From Burkholderiaceae bacterium (GTDB taxonomy: Bacteria > Pseudomonadota > Gammaproteobacteria > Burkholderiales > Burkholderiaceae_E), in contig JACKLP010000002.1 of assembly GCA_024235875.1 (NCBI GenBank), positions 492,374 to 556,373 of the forward strand: a DNA stretch of 64,000 nucleotides. Reading direction: 5' to 3'. Under the pieces are notes generated by a model. It had not been told where the DNA came from. It saw only the letters and a program-made list of their open reading frames with translations, and searched no databases. Position 1 is the stretch's first letter. Each line of letters opens with the position of its first letter. The translations under genes and the position numbers were made by a program. This document shows positions 46,401 through 54,776 of this stretch, piece by piece.

Positions 46401-47564
46401 ATGAACGGAATCGTTTCGGCCCGGCGCGGCATGTCGCTCGCCGCTGGCATGTTGCTCGCAGTCTCGTCGGGCGCGTCGTTCGCGCAATCGCCGGTGCGAA
46501 TCGGCTTTCATGCGCCGCTCACCGGCTTCGCGGCGGCCGATGGCAAGTCGGCGCGACTCGGCGCCGAACTCGCGGTCGAGCAAGTGAACGCGTCGGGCGG
46601 CATCGGCGGACGCAAGCTCGAACTGGTCGTCTACGACGACGGTGCCAAGCCCGACCAGGGCGTCCAGCTCGCCAACAAGCTTCTCGCCCAGGACGGCGTG
46701 AAGATCGCGATCTCCGGCTCGTATTCCGGACCCACCCGTGCGGCGGCACCGATCTACCAGACGGCCAAGGTGCCGTACATCTCGGCCTATGCGGTTCATC
46801 CCGACATCACCCGGGCGGGCAACTACGTGTTTCGCACCTCGTTCACCGGCGAGGTGCAGGGGCGTGCCGGCGCCAAGCTGATCGGCGACCTGTTGGGCAA
46901 GAAGCGGGTGGTCGTGATCACGCTGAACAACGACTTCGGTCAATCGCTTGCGGCGGGCTTCAAGTCGGTGGCCAAGGACTTCGGCATTCAGATCGTCAAC
47001 GAATACACCTACGGCATCAAGGATCGCCAGTTCGGCCCGATGATCGCAAAGGTCAAGGGCGACAAGCCGGACGCGATCTACGCGTCGGGCTACTTCTTCA
47101 CCGCCGGTCCGCTGGTCAGCCAGCTCAGGGCCGCCGGGGTCGATGCGCAGGTGGTGGGCCAGGAAGGCTACGACGGGCAGAAGTTCATCCAGATCGCTGG
47201 CCCGGCGTCGGAGGGCGTGATCATCACGACCTCGCTCGATCGCGACGCGAAAGTCGCCGCCACGGCGGACTTCATCAAGGCGTTCCAGTCGAGCAAGGGC
47301 CAGGCCGTGGACATGGTCGCGGCGTCCGGACATACGGCAGTGTGGGTGGCGGCCGCCGCCATGCGCAAGGCCGGCGCCGACGATCCAGCCAAGATCCGCG
47401 ATGCGATCGCGGCCACCGATCTGGTGGCGTCTACCGGACGCATCAGCTTCAATGCGCTCGGCGAAGTGCGCAAGTCGGTCCAGAACCAGGTGGTGCGCGA
47501 CAAGGCCTGGCACCACCACTCGGTGATCGACGACGCGAAGCTGCTGGCGCCGCCCGAGAAGTAG
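46401..47564 (+). CDS. Branched-chain-type ABC transporter substrate-binding protein (LivK-like)
   Basis: 387 residues. Signal peptide SLAAGMLLAVSSGASFAQ (cleavage near residue 29), then the Peripla_BP_6 fold: VRIGFHAPLTGFAAADGKSA, GGIGGRKLELVVYDDGAKPD, ISGSYSGPTRAAAPIYQ and ITLNNDFGQSLAAGF. Binds a polar organic ligand in the periplasm; neighbouring hut genes point to histidine, urocanate or a derivative rather than leucine. GGAGGAGG before the ATG is a strong ribosome site. First gene of the five-gene transporter plus hutC operon. Confidence 0.92.
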   Translation: MNGIVSARRGMSLAAGMLLAVSSGASFAQSPVRIGFHAPLTGFAAADGKSARLGAELAVEQVNASGGIGGRKLELVVYDDGAKPDQGVQLANKLLAQDGVKIAISGSYSGPTRAAAPIYQTAKVPYISAYAVHPDITRAGNYVFRTSFTGEVQGRAGAKLIGDLLGKKRVVVITLNNDFGQSLAAGFKSVAKDFGIQIVNEYTYGIKDRQFGPMIAKVKGDKPDAIYASGYFFTAGPLVSQLRAAGVDAQVVGQEGYDGQKFIQIAGPASEGVIITTSLDRDAKVAATADFIKAFQSSKGQAVDMVAASGHTAVWVAAAAMRKAGADDPAKIRDAIAATDLVASTGRISFNALGEVRKSVQNQVVRDKAWHHHSVIDDAKLLAPPEK

Positions 47565-47587
47565 TCCAGGATCGCGCAGTCGCCCGC

Positions 47588-48460
47588 ATGGTCTACTTCG
47601 ATCTGCTGCTGCAAGGCCTGATCAACGGCTTTACCTACGCGCTGATCGCCGTGGGTCTGACGCTGGTCTACGGGCTGCTGCGCATTCTGCATGTTGCGCA
47701 CGCCGGACTCTTCACGCTCGGTGCCTATCTCACCGTGACGGTGACAGAGTCCAGCGGGTCGCTGGTGCTGGGGCTGGTCGTGGCCTGCATCAGCGTCGGC
47801 GCGCTCGGCATGGCGATCTATCGGGTCGTCTACGAACCGATGCTCGAGCGCCCGCCGTTCGTGGCCCTGGTTGCTTCGATCGGGCTGTTCATCCTGATGG
47901 AGGAGGTGTTCCGCCTGGTGTTCGGGCCCTACGGCAATTCGTTCTCGGTGCCTCCGCTGATGAATCGGATCTCGTTGGGCGCGTTGGGGCTGCGCACCGG
48001 TGAGGCGGTGGTGCTGGTCTCGGCCTTCGTGCTGCTGGTGGCGCTGGGCCTCTTTACGCGGCATACCCGCGTTGGCGTCGGCTGGCGGGCCACGGTGTCG
48101 GATCCGGTCGTGGCGCGTTCGTTCGGCGTCGACCCGATTCGTACCCGCTACGTGTGCTTCTTCATCGCCTCGGCCCTCGCCGCGTATGCCGGGGGCATGG
48201 TCGCGGTGCTGAACAACCTCGTCGAACCGACCATGGGCACGGTCCCGAGCTACAAGATGCTCGCGATCATCGTGCTCGGTGGACTTGGCAGCGTGGGCGG
48301 CACCCTGGTTGCAAGCCTGATCCTCGGCGTCGTCGAGGCCTTCGGCACGATCGAACTGGGCAACTGGCTCGATCGCGACTCGATCGCCTTCGTCGTGCTG
48401 ATCGCCGTTCTGATGCTGCGACCCGAAGGGCTCAAGGGCATGTTCGCGAGGTCGGCATGA
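47588..48460 (+). CDS. ABC transporter permease, LivH type
   Basis: 290 residues, about eight TM helices. Opens QGLINGFTYALIAVGLTLVYGLLRILHVAHAG, the standard LivH start, and holds the EAA-like loop ATVSDPVVARSFGVDPIRTRY that docks on the ATPases, then AIIVLGGLGSVGGTL. It pairs with the LivM-type permease; the TGA overlaps its ATG. Confidence 0.93.
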   Translation: MVYFDLLLQGLINGFTYALIAVGLTLVYGLLRILHVAHAGLFTLGAYLTVTVTESSGSLVLGLVVACISVGALGMAIYRVVYEPMLERPPFVALVASIGLFILMEEVFRLVFGPYGNSFSVPPLMNRISLGALGLRTGEAVVLVSAFVLLVALGLFTRHTRVGVGWRATVSDPVVARSFGVDPIRTRYVCFFIASALAAYAGGMVAVLNNLVEPTMGTVPSYKMLAIIVLGGLGSVGGTLVASLILGVVEAFGTIELGNWLDRDSIAFVVLIAVLMLRPEGLKGMFARSA

Positions 48461-49302
48461 GCGCCTATGTCGCCAACCTGGTGGTGATCGTGGGGCTGAA
48501 CGCTGCCTTCGCGCTGGGGCTGAACATCATCAGCGGCATGTGCGGCCAGGTCAGCCTCGGGCATGCTGCGTTCATTGGCGTGGGTGCGTATGCGGCCGCG
48601 CTGCTGGCCAAGGCGGGTTTCACGCTGTGGCTGACCGTTCCGGTGGCCGGGGCGGTGGCGGCACTGCTGGGCGTGCTGGTCGGCCTCGCTGCGTTGCGGG
48701 TGCGCGAGGACTTTCTCGCGATCACCACGATGGGGGTCGGCTTCGTGTTCCTGGGCGTGGTGCGCAAGCAGGGCTGGCTCGGCGCGGAGATGGGGATCTC
48801 CGGTATCCCCGAGGCCGGCATTCCGGCCGGCGCCTTTGCCTTGGTCGTTCTCGCGCTGGTGGTTCTGGCGGTGTTCGCGAGTCTGCAGATCGCGCGGAGC
48901 TGGCTCGGCTTCTCGTTCGCCGCCATCGCCGACGATGAGGACGTCACCCGCCTGCTCGGCATCGATGTGACCCGCCACAAGCTGCTCGCATTCGCGATCG
49001 GCACACTGATCGCAGGGCTCGCGGGCGGCCTGTATGCGCACTACACGCGCTTCGTGATCCCGGATGCATTCGGTTTCGTGCTGTCCATCTCGGCACTGTC
49101 GATGGTGGTGATCGGGGGCGTGGGCTCCACGTTTGGCGTGTTGATCGCGGCGATCGCGCTGACCCTGCTGCCGGAGCTGTTTCGAGTGGTCAACGACTAC
49201 AAGCTCGCGCTCTATGGCGCGCTGCTGCTCGCGGTGATGCGATTCGCGCCGGACGGCCTCGCCGGCGTCACCAAGCGCGTGGTCTCCCGGGGATCCACAT
49301 GA
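48457..49302 (+). CDS. ABC transporter permease, LivM type
   Basis: 281 residues, about eight TM helices. Typical LivM blocks are GLNIISGMCGQVSLGHAAFIGVGAY, AITTMGVGFVFLGVV, the coupling loop AIADDEDVTRLLGIDVTRHK and MVVIGGVGSTFGVLIAA. Shorter than E. coli LivM because the extra N-terminal domain is absent, as is common in this family. Start and stop both overlap neighbours by four bases. Confidence 0.93.
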   Translation: MSAYVANLVVIVGLNAAFALGLNIISGMCGQVSLGHAAFIGVGAYAAALLAKAGFTLWLTVPVAGAVAALLGVLVGLAALRVREDFLAITTMGVGFVFLGVVRKQGWLGAEMGISGIPEAGIPAGAFALVVLALVVLAVFASLQIARSWLGFSFAAIADDEDVTRLLGIDVTRHKLLAFAIGTLIAGLAGGLYAHYTRFVIPDAFGFVLSISALSMVVIGGVGSTFGVLIAAIALTLLPELFRVVNDYKLALYGALLLAVMRFAPDGLAGVTKRVVSRGST

Positions 49303-50144
49303 ATCCGGCCGCCGAGGTGCGCACGGATCAGGCCGCTGGCGCGCCCGGCATGTCCGCGCCGTCCCCAGCCGTGGGCGGGCCGCCGGCGCTCGAGGTTCGT
49401 GGTGTCTCGCTGCGCTTCGGTGGCTTGCAGGCGCTCGACGATGTCGGCTTCCAGGTCGCGCCGGGCGAGCGGCTGGGGCTGATCGGTCCCAATGGCGCCG
49501 GCAAGACCACTTGCCTGCGCGTGATCGCCGGCGTCTTCGCGCCCGACCGCGGCCGGATCTGCCTCGCCGGCCAGTCGATCGACGGGTTGCCGCCGCACCG
49601 GCGCGTGGGCGCGGGGCTTGCGATGACGAACCAGATCGTGCGGCCGCTGCGCTCTATGAGCATCGCCGAGAACGTGGCGCTCGCCTGGGGGCATCGGCGT
49701 GCCGGCGGATTGCTGCGCGCATTCGTCAGGGCCGAGCGTGGGCCCGCGCTCGCCCGGGCTCGCGAGTTGCTCGCCCGCGTCGGTATCGCGGACTACGCCG
49801 ACGGCCCGGCCAGCGGTGTTCCGCTCGGCGTTCTCAAGCGGCTGGAAGTGGCTCGCGCGCTCGCGCTCGAGCCACGCGTGGTCCTGTTCGACGAGCCGCT
49901 CGCCGGTCTCAACAGCATCGAGGCGACGCGGCTCGCCGACCTGATCGCCTCGCTCACCGACGACGGGCTGACGGTCGTGCTGGTCGAGCACAACCTGCGC
50001 GAAGTGGTCAGGGTCTGTGACCGGCTGGTCGTGCTCGAGTCCGGCCGCGTGCTGGCCGAGGGCGCGCCCGCCACGGTCATGCGTATCCCCGAAGTGATCG
50101 CCGCCTATGTCGGAGAGGAGGTAGCCGATGCTCGAGGTGCGTGA
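49299..50144 (+). CDS. ABC transporter ATPase, LivG type
   Basis: 281 residues. An unusual N-terminal extension of about 25 residues precedes the core. Walker A GPNGAGKTT, Walker B RVVLFDEPLAGLN and the H-loop VLVEHN are intact. The signature region reads GVPLGVLKRLEVARALA, so the LSGGQ motif is degenerate, as in many LivG proteins but more so here; ATP hydrolysis may depend mainly on the partner site in LivF. Overlaps LivF by 17 bases. Confidence 0.92.
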   Translation: MNPAAEVRTDQAAGAPGMSAPSPAVGGPPALEVRGVSLRFGGLQALDDVGFQVAPGERLGLIGPNGAGKTTCLRVIAGVFAPDRGRICLAGQSIDGLPPHRRVGAGLAMTNQIVRPLRSMSIAENVALAWGHRRAGGLLRAFVRAERGPALARARELLARVGIADYADGPASGVPLGVLKRLEVARALALEPRVVLFDEPLAGLNSIEATRLADLIASLTDDGLTVVLVEHNLREVVRVCDRLVVLESGRVLAEGAPATVMRIPEVIAAYVGEEVADARGA

Positions 50145-50853
50145 GCTGTCCTGCGGCTACGGCGAGATGACCGTCGTGCATGCGCTCGACCTCGAAGTGG
50201 CGGCCGGCCGTACGGTCGCGCTGATCGGCGCCAATGGCGCCGGCAAGACGTCCACGCTGATGGCGCTGGCCGGTCATCTCAGTCAGCACCATGGCAGTAT
50301 CCGGCTCGATGGCGAACCGATCGACGCACTCCCACCGATGCAGCGAGTAGCACGTGGCATTGGCTGGGTGCCCGAAGGCCGGCGCCTGTTTCCGGACCTG
50401 AGCGTGCGCGAGAACCTCGTGGTGGGGGGCTATGTGCGCCCGCGCCCGCGAGAGGCGGCGAACATCGAGCGCGTCGTGGCGTTGTTCCCACGAATCGGCG
50501 AGCGGCTCGACCAGCGCGCGGGCTCGCTCTCGGGCGGTGAGCAGCAGATGGTCGCGCTCGGTCGCGCACTGATGGCCGAGCCTCGGCTGCTGCTGGTCGA
50601 CGAACTCTCGCTTGGCCTGATGCCCAAGGCGGTGGGGCAGTTCTACGCGGCACTCGCCCAGCTCAAGCAAAGCGGCCTGGCGATTCTGCTCGTGGAGCAG
50701 AACACGGGGCACGCCCTGCGCGCGGCCGACGACGTCATCGTGCTCGAATCCGGGGCCTGCGTGTGGCGCGGCACGGCCGCCGAGGCGCGCGCGGCCACGG
50801 ACCTGCTCGATGCCTACCTGGGCCTGTCCGGTGCGCCTGCACCGGCGCGCTAG
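50128..50853 (+). CDS. ABC transporter ATPase, LivF type
   Basis: 241 residues. Walker A GANGAGKTST, a canonical signature GSLSGGEQQMVALGRALM, Walker B LLLVDELSLGL (DEL instead of the usual DEP) and H-loop ILLVEQN. It forms the heterodimer with the LivG-type ATPase on the cytoplasmic face. The hutC gene begins five bases after its stop. Confidence 0.93.
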   Translation: MLEVRELSCGYGEMTVVHALDLEVAAGRTVALIGANGAGKTSTLMALAGHLSQHHGSIRLDGEPIDALPPMQRVARGIGWVPEGRRLFPDLSVRENLVVGGYVRPRPREAANIERVVALFPRIGERLDQRAGSLSGGEQQMVALGRALMAEPRLLLVDELSLGLMPKAVGQFYAALAQLKQSGLAILLVEQNTGHALRAADDVIVLESGACVWRGTAAEARAATDLLDAYLGLSGAPAPAR

Positions 50854-50858
50854 AACTG

Positions 50859-51563
50859 ATGTTGGCCGGCTACGCGACCGTCAAGCAGGATCTCCTCGCC
50901 GCGATCACGCGCGGCGACTACGTCGCCGGGGATCGCCTGCCGTCCGAGTCCGAACTCACCGCCCGCTATCGGCTGTCGCGGCCCACGGTCAACCGCGCAT
51001 TGCGCGAACTGCAGCAGGCGGGTGCCATCGTGCGCGTGGCTGGCGTCGGCTCCTTTGTCGCGGAGGCCAAGCACGATGTGCCGGTGTCGATGGTGCAGGA
51101 CATCGCCGACGAGATCCGGGCGGATGGCCAGGCCTACGACTGCGAAGTACAGGAGCTCGGGCGAACTCGGGCCGACGCCGAACTCGCTGTTCGGCTGGGC
51201 GTACCCGCTGACACCGAATTGCTGCGCAGTGTGATCGTTCACCGGGGCAACGGTGTGCCGGTGCAGTACGAGGCACGGCTGGTCAACCCGGCGTTTTGCC
51301 CAGACTATCTCGACAGCGATTTCGGCACCGAGACGCCACACCGGGTCCTCACCCGGGCAGGGCCTGTGGAGCGCGTCGACCACATGATCGAGGCCGGCCT
51401 GCCGGGCGTTGCAATTGCGCGGCTGCTGCGGATGAAGGCGACCGAGCCCTGCCTGACGATCCACCGTCGGACCTGGTCGAGGGCAATGGTCGCGAGTGTT
51501 GCCTTCCTGGTCTATCCGGGCGACCGGTACCGGATCTCGGGGACGTTCACCACCGCGAGCTGA
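50859..51563 (+). CDS. hutC: GntR/HutC-family repressor of histidine utilisation
   Basis: 234 residues. Residues 5-70 are the GntR winged helix (GDRLPSESELTARYRLSRPTVNRALRELQ split by its turn), and residues 85-228 form the UTRA effector domain (ELLRSVIVHRGNGVPVQYEARLVN, then PCLTIHRRTW). HutC binds urocanate and releases DNA. It is the last gene of the transporter operon and should act on the ACCTGT/ACAGGT palindrome upstream of hutU. The ATG used starts exactly at the domain; the open frame further upstream lies inside livF. Confidence 0.9.
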   Translation: MLAGYATVKQDLLAAITRGDYVAGDRLPSESELTARYRLSRPTVNRALRELQQAGAIVRVAGVGSFVAEAKHDVPVSMVQDIADEIRADGQAYDCEVQELGRTRADAELAVRLGVPADTELLRSVIVHRGNGVPVQYEARLVNPAFCPDYLDSDFGTETPHRVLTRAGPVERVDHMIEAGLPGVAIARLLRMKATEPCLTIHRRTWSRAMVASVAFLVYPGDRYRISGTFTTAS

Positions 51564-51644
51564 GGCCGGCTGTGGTCGACGAGCGCCCGCTTGCGGATCG
51601 CCGGCCGAGTTTGCCAGTGCCTGGATCGGTCGTCCGACCAACCA

Positions 51645-52319
51645 TCATTCGAAGCCGATGAAGCGCGCGACCGCGTCGACGGGCCGGCGCCGCGATACCA
51701 CCGAGTTCGCGATGAACTCGTGGTCGGGCCAGCCGAGCGCGACGCAGGTCAGGATGACCTGATCCTCTGGGATCATCGCGACCTCGCGCACGACCGGGCT
51801 CTGCATGATGCCCTGGCCATTGATGACGGCGCCCAGTCCCTTGTTCCAGGCGGCCAGAACGAGCCCGAAGGTCATTGCACCCGTGTCGAAGTGGGCGATC
51901 GTGTTCTTCAGCAGCGAGCGATCGAAGCAGACGACGATCGAAACCGGCGCATCGAACTGCCGGAATCCGCGCATCACCCAGTCCTGCCGACGTTCCTTGT
52001 CATGGCGCTCGATGCCCATGGCCTCGAACAGTTGCACCGCGATCTCGATCTGGCGCGCGCGATGTTCGCCATCGTAGGCCGCGTAGTCTTCGATCTCGCG
52101 GCTCGGCTTGACACCGGCCAGCATCCGCTCGGTGTTACCGCGCCGGACGCGCTCGAGCGGCTCGCCGGTCAGGACGTGCAAGTGCCATGGTTGCGTATTC
52201 ATCGACGAAGGGGCGCGATTGGCCAGCGCGATGACTTCCTCGAGCAAGGCCCTGGGTACCGGCTTGTCGAGGAATCCGCGAATGGAGCGCCGCGCGTTGA
52301 TGACTTGTTCGAGATCCAC
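51645..52319 (-). CDS. Nitroreductase-family FMN oxidoreductase
   Basis: 224 residues starting from a GTG. FMN-binding RRSIRGFLDKPVP, APSSMNTQPWHLHVLTG and the C-terminal FMN loop VVSRRRPVDAV are present. The middle GAMTFGLVLAAWNKGLGAVINGQG is the dimer helix with the usual Gly motif. Reduces nitroaromatics or quinones with NAD(P)H, or acts in an unidentified pathway. It converges on hutC with an 81-base gap and has no obvious operon partner. Confidence 0.92.
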   Translation of the reverse strand: MDLEQVINARRSIRGFLDKPVPRALLEEVIALANRAPSSMNTQPWHLHVLTGEPLERVRRGNTERMLAGVKPSREIEDYAAYDGEHRARQIEIAVQLFEAMGIERHDKERRQDWVMRGFRQFDAPVSIVVCFDRSLLKNTIAHFDTGAMTFGLVLAAWNKGLGAVINGQGIMQSPVVREVAMIPEDQVILTCVALGWPDHEFIANSVVSRRRPVDAVARFIGFE

Positions 52320-52358
52320 GGCTGCGCTTCTCCATTCGAGAGTTGGGCGATTGCGAAA

Positions 52359-52374
52359 CGGGCCTTGCGGCCCG
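52359..52374 (-). terminator. Hairpin terminator after the Cys-rich gene
   Basis: On the minus strand CGGGCC-GCAA-GGCCCG is a perfect 6-bp stem with a GCAA tetraloop followed by TTTCG. It lies 70 bases past the stop of the small secreted protein gene and before the nitroreductase start, a fitting place for transcription to stop, though the T-run is short. Confidence 0.5.
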
Positions 52375-52443
52375 CGAACAAGTCTACCCCTGGGGCGCGT
52401 GCCGGGAACCGGTCGGTCGCCAGCGCAGGGTCGCGCCTTGCCC

Positions 52444-52803
52444 CTACCCCCTGGGGTTGTAGCAGACGGCTGCCTTGCCGGTCATGCACTTCTTGCCGTT
52501 GGGGCCCTTCTTGCTGTCGCCGACGCGGATCTCGCCGGCCTTGCACTTGCCGTTGCATGCGGGCGCGGCACCCCGGGTGATGACATTGGCCGCGGGGCAG
52601 CAGTACGCCTTGCTGCCGGTCACACATTTCTTGCCATCGCCCTTCTTGTCGGTCTTGATCAGCTTGAAACCGGTCCGGCACTTGCCATTGCAGGCAGGGG
52701 CCTTGCCCTCCCAGACGCAGGTCGCGTGGGCGCTGGGCGCGTAAGCGGCCGAAAGCAGGATGGCGGCGCACAGGGCGAGCACGGAAAGAAGAAGCCTTTT
52801 CAT
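52444..52803 (-). CDS. Small secreted Cys-rich protein with two tandem repeats
   Basis: 119 residues. A clear Sec signal (MKRLLLSVLALCAAILLSAA, cleavage near SAHA, residue 27) is followed by two copies of one module: APACNGKCRTGFKLIKTDKK..KKCVTGSKAYCC and APACNGKCKAGEIRVGDSKK..KKCMTGKAAVCY. Each copy has four or five Cys in CNGKC-x~20-KKC-x6-CC/C spacing, suggesting disulphide-bonded mini-domains, strongly basic. GAGGAAATCCG precedes the ATG. I do not recognise the family; metal binding, cell-surface or toxin-like roles are all open. It has its own hairpin terminator. Confidence 0.8.
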   Translation of the reverse strand: MKRLLLSVLALCAAILLSAAYAPSAHATCVWEGKAPACNGKCRTGFKLIKTDKKGDGKKCVTGSKAYCCPAANVITRGAAPACNGKCKAGEIRVGDSKKGPNGKKCMTGKAAVCYNPRG

Positions 52804-52915
52804 CGGATTTCCTCGCTTGGTCGAATAGATGGAAGCCGGCCTCGTGCGGCAACGAAAAAAACCCGCATGCACGACCTTCGGCGTAGCGAACTTACCGCGA
52901 TTGACCGCTCGTGAC

Positions 52916-52935
52916 GATCCCGCATTCGCGGGATC
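52916..52935 (-). terminator. Hairpin terminator after the TRAP system 2 operon
   Basis: A perfect 8-bp inverted repeat GATCCCGC-ATTC-GCGGGATC lies 43-62 bases past the stop of the large permease gene on the minus strand. There is no adjacent T-run, but the position at the end of a five-gene operon favours a terminator. Confidence 0.5.
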
Positions 52936-52977
52936 CGGCCGACCGGGCTGCCCGGGCGTTCCGCAAATCCCGACTCG

Positions 52978-54264
52978 TCAGGCCCCGTAGCCGGCGATTC
53001 GCGGCAACCAGGTGGCGAGCCCCGGCAGCATGAAGACGATCGCCAGGCCGAGCATCATCAGCAGCACATACGGCAGCGAGCCGCGAATGACGTCGATGAG
53101 CGGCGCATCGGCGATGCCCTTGATGGTGAACAGGTTCATGCCCACCGGCGGCGTGATCAGCGCGAGTTCCAGGTTGATCATCAGGAGCACGCCGTACCAG
53201 ATCGGATCGATGCCCAGCGTGCCCATCACTGGGAACACGATCGGCGTGGTGATGAGGATGATCGCGATCGTCTCCAGGAACATCCCGAGCACGAAGATCA
53301 CCGCCATCACGGCCAGGATGAACTGCGTCGCGCTCAGCCCCTGGGCGGTCACGAAGGCGATCAGTTCGGCGGGCAGGCGAATGATCGTCACCGCATGGCC
53401 GAACATCGCGGCGGCGGCCAGGATCATGAAGAGCATTGCGCTGGTGCGGACCGTCTCGACCGCCGTATCCCACAACGCACGCCAGCCGAAGTTTCGATAG
53501 ACGAGCGCGCCGACCGCCGCCGCATAGACACAGCCGACCGCCGCGGCCTCGCTCGCGGTGAAGATTCCGGCATAGATGCCGCCCAGCACGATCGGCGGCA
53601 TCAGGACGGCCCAGATCGAGCCGCGCACCGCCGCGAGGGCCGCCGCGAGACCCGGCCAGGATTCGCGCCGGATGCCGGGGTGGCGGGCCGCGTCGACGAC
53701 GCACCAGGCTGCGAAGATCAGCGCCATCATCAGGCCGGGCAAGACGCCGGCCAGGAACAGCGCGCCGATCGATGCCTCGGTGACGATCGCATAGAGGATC
53801 ATGGGCCCCGACGGCGGAATCAGGATGCCCAGCGTGCCACCGGCGGCCACCACGCCATAGGTCGCCGGTGCCGGATAACCGAATCGGCGCATCTGCGGGA
53901 TCGAGGACGACCCGATCGTGAGCGCCGTTGCCACCGAGGATCCGGAGATGGCCGCGAATACCGTGCTCGAGAGCACGGTGGCGACGCCCAGGCCGCCTCG
54001 GAAATGCCCGACCAGCGTCTGCGCCGCGTTGTAGAGCTCGTCGACGACCTTGGCCCGGATCATCGCGTGGGCCATGAATGCGAACATCGGGATCACGGTG
54101 AGTTGCGGGTTGTTCAGCTTGGCGAACACGGTGTCGGCGGCGCTGTTCACATGGCCTTCGAACACCAGCATCACGCCAAGCGATGCGAGCCCCAGCGCCG
54201 CGAAGATCGGTGCCCCGGTGAGCAGGAGCGCGATCAGACCTGCCAGGATCAGCGCCGTGGTCAT
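52978..54264 (-). CDS. TRAP transporter large permease (DctM), system 2
   Basis: 428 residues, about 12 TM helices. DctM blocks: LTGAPIFAALGLASLG, AAISGSSVATALTIGSSSIP, GGTLGILIPPSGPMILYA, GIFTASEAAAVGCVYA, FLETIAIILITTPIVFP and ITPPVGMNLFTIKGIA. Coupled to the small permease by an ATGA overlap; the longer open frame upstream is antisense noise. Inner-membrane import subunit for a carboxylate that feeds the CoA-transferase/lyase encoded upstream in the same operon. Confidence 0.93.
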   Translation of the reverse strand: MTTALILAGLIALLLTGAPIFAALGLASLGVMLVFEGHVNSAADTVFAKLNNPQLTVIPMFAFMAHAMIRAKVVDELYNAAQTLVGHFRGGLGVATVLSSTVFAAISGSSVATALTIGSSSIPQMRRFGYPAPATYGVVAAGGTLGILIPPSGPMILYAIVTEASIGALFLAGVLPGLMMALIFAAWCVVDAARHPGIRRESWPGLAAALAAVRGSIWAVLMPPIVLGGIYAGIFTASEAAAVGCVYAAAVGALVYRNFGWRALWDTAVETVRTSAMLFMILAAAAMFGHAVTIIRLPAELIAFVTAQGLSATQFILAVMAVIFVLGMFLETIAIILITTPIVFPVMGTLGIDPIWYGVLLMINLELALITPPVGMNLFTIKGIADAPLIDVIRGSLPYVLLMMLGLAIVFMLPGLATWLPRIAGYGA

Positions 54265-54776
54265 CGCACATCCCGGTGCGCGCGCAGCAGGCTCATGATG
54301 CGTGCGACCGCGGCCAGGCCGAGCAGGATCGCGCCCGCGAAGAGCACGGCCTGGGGCATCCACATCGGCGCCTCCAGATAGCCCTCGGAGTAGATCCCGA
54401 AATCGACCGAATAGCGCAGCATCAGCACGCCGCTGTAGATCAGCGCCGCCGAGAACAGCGCCACGGCGATCATCGACCAGATCGCCAGCGCCCGTGCCGT
54501 GGCGCCCGTCGCATGCACCGAGAGCAGGTCCACGCCGATGTGCTCGCCGCGAAGCAGTACGCTGGCGCAACCCATCATCACGATCACGATCACCAGGTAG
54601 CCCGACAGCTCGTCGACCCAGGTGACCGGCGTGCCGAACACGTATCGCATGAGCACACCGTAGCTGGTCACGGCGAGCGCGACCAGCACGGTCAGCGCGG
54701 CAATCGAGGCGGCCACGCCGGCCACCGCACCGATGACTCGCTCGGCGCGGCCCGGCGCGACCGGGGCTTCGCTCAC
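54261..54776 (-). CDS. TRAP transporter small permease (DctQ), system 2
   Basis: 171 residues, four TM helices. The DctQ signature reads VLMRYVFGTPVTWVDELSGYLVIV and LLRGEHIGVDLL. The start is a GTG whose last bases overlap the stop of the binding-protein gene (GTGA), and its stop overlaps the next ATG, so dctP-Q-M are translationally chained. Confidence 0.88.
   Translation of the reverse strand: MSEAPVAPGRAERVIGAVAGVAASIAALTVLVALAVTSYGVLMRYVFGTPVTWVDELSGYLVIVIVMMGCASVLLRGEHIGVDLLSVHATGATARALAIWSMIAVALFSAALIYSGVLMLRYSVDFGIYSEGYLEAPMWMPQAVLFAGAILLGLAAVARIMSLLRAHRDVR

Noticed and set aside
52855..52861. Run of seven A (T on the minus strand) upstream of the Cys-rich gene as a terminator T-tract
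   Set aside because: No stem of useful length precedes it on the minus strand; it is more likely part of the promoter region of the small gene.
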